A stretch of DNA of 11,359 bases from JBOGEB01 sp050743125. Lineage in GTDB: Bacteria; Actinomycetota; Nitriliruptoria; Euzebyales; Egibacteraceae. The notes beneath the pieces are model-generated. The model was not told the DNA's origin and ran no database searches. It worked only from the letters and a program-made list of their open reading frames with translations. Made by a program: the position numbers and the translations under genes. This document shows, piece after piece, positions 1 to 5,495 of this stretch (positions within the stretch are counted from its first letter, which is position 1; the number at the start of each line of letters is the position of its first letter). The stretch lies in NCBI GenBank assembly GCA_050743125.1, contig JBOGEB010000143.1:1-11359 (forward strand), written 5' to 3'.

Positions 1-136
1 GGTCGCGGCAGCCGCTTGGCCATCCTTGGATCTCGAGCGGGAGTCTCCGTCCTACGGTGGAGTACTGTCCCTATGCGAATCTTATGACCCCCTGAGGGCA
101 TCGCCCCACCGGGCTTCGGGAGCTGACCGATCAGGG

Positions 137-158
137 ACTGCTCGTGAGCAGTTTCTCT
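137..158 (+). terminator. Possible intrinsic terminator reading rightward
   Basis: ACTGCT (137-142) and AGCAGT (147-152) form a six-pair stem with a CGTG loop. The stem is followed by the pyrimidine-rich run TTCTCT. This resembles a weak rho-independent terminator for a plus-strand gene that would lie left of the window. The tail is not a pure T run, so the call is tentative. Confidence 0.35.
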
Positions 159-169
159 ACCACTTCAAG

Positions 170-190
170 GGCGGCGGCTGCGCCGCCGCC
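170..190. terminator. Strong GC hairpin, terminator-like
   Basis: GGCGGCGGC (170-178) pairs perfectly with GCCGCCGCC (182-190) around a TGC loop. It has no T tract on either side. It could act as a tail-less actinobacterial terminator for leftward transcripts from the toxin-antitoxin pair, although it lies about 210 bp past the antitoxin stop. It could equally serve rightward transcripts from outside the window, or be a chance GCC repeat. Confidence 0.35.
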
Positions 191-398
191 GGTTGTGCTG
201 GGACGCCGACGCCCGCCAGTTGAGACGCTGCGCGGGTCAGACAGTGCAGCAGCGGGCCTGCGGGCGGGGCTGCCGCCCCGTCCTCGGCCCGCGCGCGTCT
301 CGCCCGGACGGTCGCCGGCTTCAGCCCGCGCGATGCCCAGCGATCGTGCCGCCCGCCTTCCAGGACTCCCGCGTCCGATCGCGGCACTGTTGGATCCG

Positions 399-722
399 TC
401 AGCTTGCGCGCTGCTCGACGGTCACATCGCCGCTGGGTGACACCTGGACGTCGAGCACGAAGCGGGTGCTGGGAGCGGAGCCCCCTTCGTGCTGGTTGAT
501 GCGCTCTTCGAGCATCTGGCGTGCTAGCGAGGTGTAGCCGATGCCACGGCGGCGAGCGATGGCGCGCAGCCGCCCGGCCAGGTCGGGATCGAGCCGAATC
601 GTGATCGACGTCCCGAGCGTGCGTGGCGGCACGTTGGGGCCGCCGATCTCTTCCCAGAGGTCTGGGTTGGAGGCGTCGGCTTCGATGCGGGCGATGCGGG
701 TTTCTTCCTCTGCCGGGTTCAT
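399..722 (-). CDS. BrnA/CopG-type antitoxin with ribbon-helix-helix domain
   Basis: This 107-residue protein is probably the antitoxin of a type II toxin-antitoxin pair: it would bind the BrnT-like toxin encoded just upstream and repress their shared promoter. Residues about 37-75 show the ribbon-helix-helix pattern: a beta strand (TSITIRLDPDL) and then two helices (AGRLRAIARRRG and YTSLARQMLEERI). The N-terminal PDLWEEIG and PPRTLG segments are typical of BrnA-like antitoxins. The ATG at 722 is chosen because it lies 11 bases past the stop (736-734) that ends the ancestral toxin frame, giving the toxin-first order usual for brnTA. The antitoxin frame itself runs open upstream through the toxin region, so one long fused frame exists, but this is best explained by the toxin frameshift. 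The RHH assignment is confident; the exact family name is less so. Confidence 0.8.
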   Translation of the reverse strand: MNPAEEETRIARIEADASNPDLWEEIGGPNVPPRTLGTSITIRLDPDLAGRLRAIARRRGIGYTSLARQMLEERINQHEGGSAPSTRFVLDVQVSPSGDVTVEQRAS

Positions 723-733
723 GTGATCACTTC

Positions 734-998
734 TCAGGTCGGCCAGCCGGTCACGGCGCGGAGCACCCGTTCTGGTTCGTCGGCCCACAACACGCCGATG
801 GTCAGTGACCGTCACGGAGTCATCCGTGCCGATCATCAGGTAGGCGGCAGTGCCGCTGCGCTTGTTGCGCAGGAACCGTCGCGGCCGGTTGGTGAAGACC
901 GCCTCAACGTCCTCCGGGCGGATATGGCGCTTCGCGAGCTTGTCGATGTTGCGGGAGTCCCACTCGAACGCGATGGCTGTTCGTGGGTCCGGCTCCAT
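734..998 (-). pseudogene. BrnT-family toxin gene, frameshifted
   Basis: BrnT toxins are small ribonucleases of about 90 residues with an RelE-like fold. From ATG 998 the frame reads IAFEWDSRNIDKLAKRHI, then PEDVEAVF and LMIGTDDS, the usual BrnT opening (FEWD, lysine/histidine helix, EEV.AVF). At about position 812 the sense passes to another frame, which continues RSLTIGVLWADEPERVLRAV and ends TGWPT with a TGA at 736-734. Dropping one base near 812 yields a normal product of about 87 residues. Without it, translation misses the C-terminal strand, reads nonsense and fuses into the antitoxin. TACGCT, seven bases before ATG 998, fits a leaderless -10 box, while an AAAGGAGG lies 19 bases upstream, too far to serve this ATG. 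Sequencing error, true decay or recoding would all explain the break. Confidence 0.7.
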
Positions 999-1172
999 GT
1001 AAGACAGCGTAACACGTCCTCCTTTGGTCGCGTTGCCGGCGCGCGCTGGTGCAGCATTCCAGTGCAGCACTCGACGCTGACTGCCCCGCTCGGCGGCGGA
1101 TGCGCTCAGATAGCTCCGACGTGCTGACCAGCGCCGACGTACGACCGAGGACCGGTCTGTACGCCTGGTTTG

Positions 1173-1217
1173 GACCTGCAAATCCTGTATTCGCGGGTTC
1201 AATTCCCGCCCCGGCCT
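1173..1217 (+). tRNA. 3' fragment of a tRNA gene, probably tRNA-Cys (partial)
   Basis: A perfect T-arm is present: GCGGG (1193-1197), loop TTCAATT, CCCGC (1205-1209). It is followed by a seven-base acceptor 3' strand CCCGGCC (1210-1216) and a T at the discriminator position, which is the cysteine identity base. Upstream, CTGCAAA (1176-1182) matches a tRNA-Cys anticodon loop with GCA anticodon, but the anticodon stem pairs only if an extra C is allowed. No GGCCGGG acceptor 5' strand or D-arm occurs at the right distance. It is therefore not a working tRNA but a left-over 3' end, as left at attachment sites of elements that integrate into tRNA genes. Confidence 0.55.
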
Positions 1218-1268
1218 CTGAGTTTGGGCTGGTCAGCGGTTTGCGGCGCGCGACTGTGGGCGCCCCGG

Positions 1269-1314
1269 TCGTGTGTTGGATCCACGACGCATGCGTCGTG
1301 GATCCAACACACGA
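1269..1314. repeat. Perfect 46-bp palindrome without loop
   Basis: Positions 1269-1291 are exactly mirrored by 1292-1314, with the centre at GCATGC. Each arm contains GTGTTGGATCCACGACGCA or its complement. There is no spacer and no T run. It lies between the tRNA fragment and the metG leader. It could be a cruciform-forming site, a dispersed palindromic repeat, a bidirectional terminator or a binding site for a dimeric protein. A chance perfect palindrome of this length is essentially excluded. Confidence 0.9.
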
Positions 1315-1429
1315 GGGCTCCGTGGCCTAGGGTGTAGCTTGTGGGTATGCCAGTGGTCGTCCTTGCCTGCTCCGAGCCGTACGTGGCGCTCATGCGCCCG
1401 GGTGGCCTTTCCGGCGCGCGCTGACACCA

Positions 1430-1464
1430 CGCCGTCTGCAGGCCCCCGCAGGGCCTCGACGGCG
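1430..1464 (+). promoter_or_regulatory. metG leader hairpin with an alternative pairing
   Basis: CGCCGTC (1430-1436) pairs with GACGGCG (1458-1464), and inside it AGGCCC (1440-1445) pairs with GGGCCT (1451-1456) around CCGCA. A competing pairing of CAGGCCC (1439-1445) with GGGCCTG (1464-1470) would break the first structure. The structure ends 15 bases before the AAGGAGGT ribosome site (1479-1486). It may be a simple leader stem or a switch; the sequence alone does not decide. Confidence 0.4.
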
Positions 1465-1478
1465 GGCCTGTAGGGGGC

Positions 1479-1486
1479 AAGGAGGT
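1479..1486 (+). promoter_or_regulatory. Strong Shine-Dalgarno site of metG
   Basis: AAGGAGGT is a near-complete match to the anti-16S sequence and ends three bases before the GTG at 1490. It fixes the metG start at this GTG. Confidence 0.8.
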
Positions 1487-1489
1487 CTC

Positions 1490-2998
1490 GTGAACGCCCG
1501 TTACTATGTGACCAGCTCCATCCCGTATGTCAACGGCCGGCCCCACATCGGCCACGCGCTCGAGCTCGTCCAGGTCGACGTGCTCGCCCGTCACCGCCGC
1601 CAGCGCGGTGACGAGGTCCGCTTCCAGACCGGGACCGACGACAACGCCCTGAAGAACGTCCAGGCCGCCGAGGCCGAGGGCATCCCCACCCAGCAGTACG
1701 TCGATCGTGTCGCTGCCCGGTACGCCGCCTTGCGCGCTTCGTTGGAGCTCTCCTTCGACGATTTCATCAAGACCAGCAGCGACCCGCGGCACCGGGTCGG
1801 CGTCGAACGGCTCTGGCGGGCCTGCGCCGCGTCGGGCGACTTCTACCAGCAGGACTACGAAGGCCTGTACTGCGTCGGGTGCGAACAGTTCTACACCCCG
1901 GCCGAGCTCCGCGACGGCCGCTGCGTCGAACACGGCACCGAACCTGAACACGTCCGCGAGCGGAACTGGTTCTTTCGCCTCAGCCGCTACCAGGACCAGC
2001 TCGCCAAGCTCATCTCCACCGGCGAGCTGCGCATCGAACCAGCCACCCGACGCAACGAAGTCGCCAGCTTCATCGACGGCGGCCTCGAAGACTTCAGCAT
2101 CTCCCGCAGCGTCGAGCGTGCCCGAGGATGGGGCATCCCGGTCCCCGACGATCCCACCCAAGTCGTTTACGTCTGGTGGGACGCTCTCGGCAACTACATC
2201 ACCGCCCTCGGCTACGGCGACGGCCCCGACACCTACCGTCACTGGTGGACGGACAGCGACGCCCGGGTCCACGTCATCGGCAAAGGCATCCTGCGCTTCC
2301 ACGCTGTCTACTGGCCGGCCATGCTGCTGTCAGCTGGTGAGCCACTCCCCACTACCATTTACGTGCACGAATATCTCACCGCGTACGGACGCAAGATCAG
2401 CAAGTCTCTCGGCAACGCTGAGGATCCCGCGGACGTCGTGGCGCAATTCGGGACCGACGCGGTGCGGTGGTGGCTCCTTCGCGACGTAGCCCGAGCCGGT
2501 GATACCGACTACACCCCCGAACGGCTCGTCGCGCGTGCAAACGAGGACCTCGCCAACAGCCTTGGCAACCTTGTCAACCGCACCGTTGCGATGGTCACTC
2601 GCTACCGCGACGGGCATGTTCCCGTCGCTGCGCGCCAAGACGACGCAGCCCGCGGGCTGCTCACGGCCCGCGCTCGGGCAGCCACTGCGATCGACGCCGC
2701 ACTCGACGACTTCGACTTCCGCGCCGCCCTGGCGGCACTGGTGGCCGTCGTCGATGAAGCCAACCGGTACATCAACGCCGTCGAACCCTGGGAGCTCGCC
2801 AAAGCCGAGCGCAACGACAACGCGCAGCGAGAGGCGCTCGACGCCGTCCTCAGCGAGCTGGTCGCCGCCTGCCGCGAAGTCGCCGAGCACCTGCGTCCCT
2901 TCCTGCCCTCCGCCGCACAACGCATCGTCGAACAGTGCGGAAGCGGCGGCGCCACCGTGCCACCCCCTACGCCCATCTTCCCCAGGCTCGAGCTCTAG
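1490..2998 (+). CDS. metG: Methionyl-tRNA synthetase, class I, zinc-containing
   Basis: Charges tRNA-Met with methionine in the cytoplasm. The 502-residue protein has the class I signature HIGH at 19-22 and the KMSKS loop as KISKS at 302-306. A zinc knuckle sits in the connective peptide with C128, C131, C145 and H148, the CCCH ligand set of the Thermus-type enzyme. The segment HVIGKGILRFHAVYWPA (261-277) is the conserved MetRS core. The C-terminal helical anticodon-binding domain follows, with no EMAP-like tail. Start is GTG 1490 because of the adjacent AAGGAGGT. The motif usually read TGTDEHG is TGTDDNALKN here, and the zinc site is absent from the mycobacterial housekeeping enzyme as I recall it, so this may be a second, accessory MetRS. 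It stands alone, preceded by a structured leader and facing the IclR gene. Confidence 0.95.
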   Translation: MNARYYVTSSIPYVNGRPHIGHALELVQVDVLARHRRQRGDEVRFQTGTDDNALKNVQAAEAEGIPTQQYVDRVAARYAALRASLELSFDDFIKTSSDPRHRVGVERLWRACAASGDFYQQDYEGLYCVGCEQFYTPAELRDGRCVEHGTEPEHVRERNWFFRLSRYQDQLAKLISTGELRIEPATRRNEVASFIDGGLEDFSISRSVERARGWGIPVPDDPTQVVYVWWDALGNYITALGYGDGPDTYRHWWTDSDARVHVIGKGILRFHAVYWPAMLLSAGEPLPTTIYVHEYLTAYGRKISKSLGNAEDPADVVAQFGTDAVRWWLLRDVARAGDTDYTPERLVARANEDLANSLGNLVNRTVAMVTRYRDGHVPVAARQDDAARGLLTARARAATAIDAALDDFDFRAALAALVAVVDEANRYINAVEPWELAKAERNDNAQREALDAVLSELVAACREVAEHLRPFLPSAAQRIVEQCGSGGATVPPPTPIFPRLEL

Positions 2999-3152
2999 GC
3001 GCCAGGTCAGGCGAGGGCGGAGACGGTCGTCGAGCTCGCGGACACAGGCCAGGTCCGACCACTCGCGGGGGAACGCCGCGCGGACGTCACGCACCGGCTT
3101 GACGAGGCCTGGTTCGCCACCGCTCATTCGCCGCCAGCAGCTCGCTGCGGCG
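2999..3152. other. Short convergent intergenic region, coding-like on both strands
   Basis: This gap separates the converging metG and iclR genes. The minus strand from ATG 3127 reads MSGGEPGLVKPVRDVRAAFP and on with strong GC3 bias, but runs without a stop into the reverse of metG. The plus strand, in the metG frame after its stop, is also open with GC3 bias. Mirror-image bias of this kind is common in high-GC DNA, so no gene is called. A decayed gene once cotranscribed with iclR is possible. Confidence 0.3.
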
Positions 3153-3929
3153 TTACGGAGGGACCACTGCCTGTCCGACCGCATAGGCGGCACGCAGGAG
3201 CTGGGGGACGATCAGGTCCGTGAGTGTCTCGTCGGTGAACGCTTCGTGCCGGTCGCTGGCTGACAACGACGCGAGCACTCGATCGCGTTGGTCGATCACC
3301 GGCACGGCGACCTCACCAAACCCGAGCGCTTGTGGCTCGTCGAGCACGAGATACGGCGATCGCGCCCAGGCGGCCCGGTCTTCCTGGGTGTAGTCCTGGG
3401 GGTCAATGCCCCGATGGGGAGGACCCTCGGCCACTGCGGCGGCGATCGCCTCCTCCCAGGCGTCCAAGGTGGCGCGTGCGAGGAGAATGCGCCCAGCGGC
3501 GGTTTCGAATGCGGGGCGCGAGCGGTGCAAGGCTCGGTACATCCCGACGTTCTCGCCGTCGATGTGATCGACGTACACGACCCAGCCATGCTCGAGTAGC
3601 GCGATCTTTGTCGTGGCCTTTGTGACGTTGCGGAGTTCGACGAGGTAGGGAGCCACCGCCTGGACAACAGGAAGGCGGATGAGGTAGCGCTGGGAGAGAC
3701 GGACGAGTCCGGGGCCGAGGCTGTAGCGGGATGAATCGGGGCTCTGCTCGACGAGACCGGCGCTCAGCAGGGACTGGAGGGTGCGGTGAACGGTGGGTGT
3801 TGAAAGATCGGATCGTTTGGCGAGTTCGGTGAGCTGCTGGTAGGCGGGTCCCACACTCAGCAGATCGAGCAATAGGGCAGCTTTGTCCACCGAGCCGAGC
3901 GTCCGGCGCGTGACCGCTTTGCTGCCCAT
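3153..3929 (-). CDS. IclR-family transcriptional regulator
   Basis: A 258-residue DNA-binding regulator of the IclR family. Residues about 13-75 form the winged helix-turn-helix, with the recognition region LTELAKRSDLSTPTVHRTLQ (33-52) and a wing ending RYSLGPGLVRL. The rest is the GAF-like effector domain, including TKIALLEHGWVVYVDHIDGE, the family motif FETAAGRILLA, and a C-terminal GEVAVPVID and SLSASD strand set. Length is normal for the family. ATG 3929 is preferred over the ATG six codons earlier because a GGGGGG run lies eight bases before it. The gene begins 47 bases after the exonuclease-like gene on the same strand, so the two are probably cotranscribed. IclR proteins usually control adjacent catabolic genes, but none is visible here, so the ligand and target are unknown. 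Confidence 0.92.
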   Translation of the reverse strand: MGSKAVTRRTLGSVDKAALLLDLLSVGPAYQQLTELAKRSDLSTPTVHRTLQSLLSAGLVEQSPDSSRYSLGPGLVRLSQRYLIRLPVVQAVAPYLVELRNVTKATTKIALLEHGWVVYVDHIDGENVGMYRALHRSRPAFETAAGRILLARATLDAWEEAIAAAVAEGPPHRGIDPQDYTQEDRAAWARSPYLVLDEPQALGFGEVAVPVIDQRDRVLASLSASDRHEAFTDETLTDLIVPQLLRAAYAVGQAVVPP

Positions 3930-3976
3930 GCCTTGTTCCCCCCTCATCCGTCAGTTTGCGCCTGCTTGGGACAGGG

Positions 3977-4519
3977 TCAGACGCGAACGCCGACGATAGC
4001 GTCATAGACCGCCTCCGCCCATAGCGCGTTGCCGAGCGCGGTGTCGGTCTCGAACTGGTCAGCGTCCACACCGAGGGAAGAGCCCAGTTTGCGCAGATCC
4101 CAGGGGGGAGGGGTGGCGAGTCGGCCCGCAGCCAACGACTCGGCATCGACCAGGTGTCGCCATCCTTCAGCGCGCCCGTGGCGGTGCAGCAGCCGCCGCA
4201 AAAATTCGGCCGTGTACTCGGCGCGGACGCAGACCAGGTGCGCGCCTACGGTCAGATCGGTGATCGCGTCGGCAAACCCGTTCAAGCCGGCAAGCTGGTG
4301 GTCGGGTAGGCGCCGGTCGTGGAAGCGGCCGAGTTCGAGGACTGCGGGGTCGGTGCGTTCCAGGTTGATGGGCAGCTGCCACGTGTGGACCTGCTCATGG
4401 TCTTCGACACGAAGGATGAGAGCAGCCTCCCATATCTCGTGCATCTCGGCACAGAGACCGCTCGTGCACACGGCGGCAAATGCAGTGCGTAAAGCGCCCG
4501 GCGCGGTTACTGGGTGCAT
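3977..4519 (-). CDS. DnaQ-fold exonuclease-like protein lacking catalytic residues
   Basis: This 180-residue protein follows the layout of small actinobacterial DEDDh 3'-5' exonucleases: an opening strand FAAVCTSGL (14-22), then MHEIWEAALI, LELGRFHDRR, a strand GAHLVCV (92-98), EFLRRLLHRHG, LVDAESLAAG, PPPWDLRKLGSSLGVD, and a closing DTALGNALWAEAVYDAI. Active members read DxETTGL at the start; here the acidic pair is A16 and C18. The ExoII aspartate aligns with T103. The ExoIII His and Asp align with D159 and N164. All five catalytic positions are thus changed while the fold-forming residues stay, so the protein is probably not a nuclease and may bind nucleic acid, nucleotide or a partner. 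ATG 4519 may be leaderless: TAGGAT lies eight bases upstream. It is followed closely by the IclR gene. Confidence 0.75.
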   Translation of the reverse strand: MHPVTAPGALRTAFAAVCTSGLCAEMHEIWEAALILRVEDHEQVHTWQLPINLERTDPAVLELGRFHDRRLPDHQLAGLNGFADAITDLTVGAHLVCVRAEYTAEFLRRLLHRHGRAEGWRHLVDAESLAAGRLATPPPWDLRKLGSSLGVDADQFETDTALGNALWAEAVYDAIVGVRV

Positions 4520-4828
4520 TATCTACCATCCTATGCTATTTGCGAGTATCGGTCTCCTTAAAGAAGCACCAATTCGCTCTGTCCGCAAGATCCTGCAGGC
4601 GTCTGTCGCACGGACGTCGGCACATACGTAACCGTCCTTGCGGCACGAGCGTTGACTTAGTGCACCGCGTCAGAAATACGCATCGCTTCGGACGCGCCTG
4701 CATCCCCGCTCGCGGCGTTGCGCCTCGCTTACACATTTGTCGCCCGGCCGGGTATGCGCGCTCGGCGCGCCTTGCGAGCGTGGCGCAGTCGCGCCCTCGG
4801 TGCGGACCGTATTTCTGCCACGGAGCAC
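4520..4828. other. Gene-free stretch holding a MITE-like element
   Basis: There is no convincing coding sequence in either strand between the exonuclease-like and zinc-ribbon genes. Most of it is the 165-bp inverted-repeat element at 4662-4826. The remainder (4520-4654) is an AT-richer upstream region of the exonuclease-like gene and should contain its promoter. A TTGACT hexamer at 4652-4657 overlaps the left direct repeat, but no good -10 partner or downstream plus-strand gene accompanies it. Confidence 0.5.
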
Positions 4829-4833
4829 TTAGT
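4655..4833. mobile_element. MITE-like element with terminal inverted repeats and target duplication
   Basis: The 7-bp direct repeat ACTTAGT occurs at 4655-4661 and 4827-4833. Immediately inside lie 19-bp inverted repeats: GCACCGCGTCAGAAATACG on the left (4662-4680) and GCTCCGTGGCAGAAATACG on the right when read inward on the minus strand (4826-4808). They match at 16 of 19 positions, the inner ten exactly. The 165-bp body encodes nothing recognisable and has further imperfect inverted similarity inside (GCGTTGCGCCTCGC near 4714 against GCGACTGCGCCACGC near 4790). This symmetry is what a non-autonomous transposable element with target-site duplication looks like. The CAGAAA-ACG core of the ends recalls Tn3-family ends, but that family makes 5-bp duplications, so the parent family is not settled. 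Confidence 0.7.
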
Positions 4834-5098
4834 TGGCCGGGGACTGGCCGCGGCGGCGCAGCTCGGCCCGGACCTCTTCGAGCTGCTCCGCCGTCGGAGC
4901 CTCGAACTCCAGGTCCTCGTCGGTCGCGCTCACGCACTCGAAGCACGTCGGCTGCCCACCTCGGCGCATCATCCGCTGAGAGGAGGGGGCCACCCACACC
5001 GTTGTGCCGCACCCGACGCAGCGGGAGGGTCGCGATCCCGCTGCGGGGATCGGTGTCTGGTCCATTCGAAGGCAGCAGATGACAAGCGGCTCGGTCAC
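4829..5098 (-). CDS. Small zinc-ribbon protein, function unknown
   Basis: This 89-residue protein has two CxxC knuckles, C27-V-G-C30 and C52-F-E-C55, spaced to form a zinc ribbon, plus an adjacent Cys pair at 8-9. The acidic C-terminal half (EDLEFEAPTAEQLEEVRAEL) is predicted to be a helix. It is a cytoplasmic protein with no signal peptide or membrane segment. I chose GTG 5098 over the internal ATG 5065 because PLVICCLR looks like genuine coding and the potential -10 box TACCGT sits six bases before the GTG, suggesting a leaderless start. Its stop codon TAA lies inside the right-hand 7-bp direct repeat of the MITE-like element, so the insertion left the reading frame intact but replaced whatever followed. 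No specific function can be assigned. Confidence 0.65.
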   Translation of the reverse strand: MTEPLVICCLRMDQTPIPAAGSRPSRCVGCGTTVWVAPSSQRMMRRGGQPTCFECVSATDEDLEFEAPTAEQLEEVRAELRRRGQSPAN

Positions 5099-5495
5099 GT
5101 CTCCACGGTACGCGCCGAGCCGCTTGAGCGCGGGGGGTGTGCCAAGCTCAGGTGGCGATCGCGGTGGCGGTGGTCTTGTCCCTCGGTTCGTGCGCTCAGA
5201 CGAGGCCGGCCCTGTGGTGATCTTGATGAGCGGCTGGGCGGGGCCCTTCGCGATCCGCGCGTCGCCCCGGTCGGTCCTTCGTGCGCTGCTTCCCGGGGGC
5301 GCGGTTCCGCCGAGCGGCTCGGTGAGCCCGGCCGCCATGGCGCAAGCGTTGGGGGCGCCCTCGCACCCTTCGCCTCCGGCGGGCTTTCCGACCGGACCCG
5401 CGCATCGGCCAGGGCGACCGGACCTTGGTCCTCTTTATGGTGCAGCTCGGGCAGGCTGCTCCACCTTGTGCCTGGTGACCTTTCGCGCTTTCGCT
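5099..5495. other. Gene-free stretch between zinc-ribbon and kinase genes
   Basis: The frames here give low-complexity Pro, Arg and Ala-rich peptides without recognisable domains. An in-frame extension of the zinc-ribbon gene up to about 5338 is open, but its composition looks random, so I did not extend the gene. GGACCTTGGTCC at 5420-5431 is a small palindrome. Otherwise nothing is supported, apart from the possible -10 box TACCGT (minus strand, 5110-5105) of the zinc-ribbon gene. Confidence 0.45.

Larger units (their letters stand above)
1..398. other. Gene-free left edge, no recognisable CDS
   Basis: None of the six frames across this stretch gives a protein I recognise. The open frames present are short, rich in Ala, Arg and Pro, and look like chance frames in high-GC DNA. 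The only structures visible are two hairpins, at 137-158 and 170-190. A piece of a gene running off the left edge cannot be excluded, since each frame is seen for only a short distance. Confidence 0.5.

Noticed and set aside
1395..1489. T-box riboswitch upstream of metG, suggested by GGGTGG near 1400
   Set aside because: The conserved T-box bulge would need UGGN followed by ACCGC-type bases and, for tRNA-Met, a TGGT; here it reads TGGCCTTTCC, and no specifier loop was found.
1199..2302. Long minus-strand open frame opposite metG
   Set aside because: It runs antisense to the strongly supported metG, ends in the palindrome region, and its Val/Ala/Gly/Asp-rich composition is the mirror of GC3-biased coding on the other strand.
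4652..4680. Sigma-70 promoter with TTGACT at 4652-4657
   Set aside because: The only -10 candidate is poor, there is no plus-strand gene downstream for more than 2 kb, and the hexamer overlaps the MITE direct repeat.
5099..5338. N-terminal extension of the zinc-ribbon protein to 169 residues
   Set aside because: The upstream residues are low-complexity Pro/Arg/Ala with no domain, and a leaderless-type start signal is placed at the GTG at 5098.
5420..5436. Terminator at GGACCTTGGTCC followed by TCTTT
   Set aside because: The stem is only four to five pairs and no plus-strand gene precedes it.
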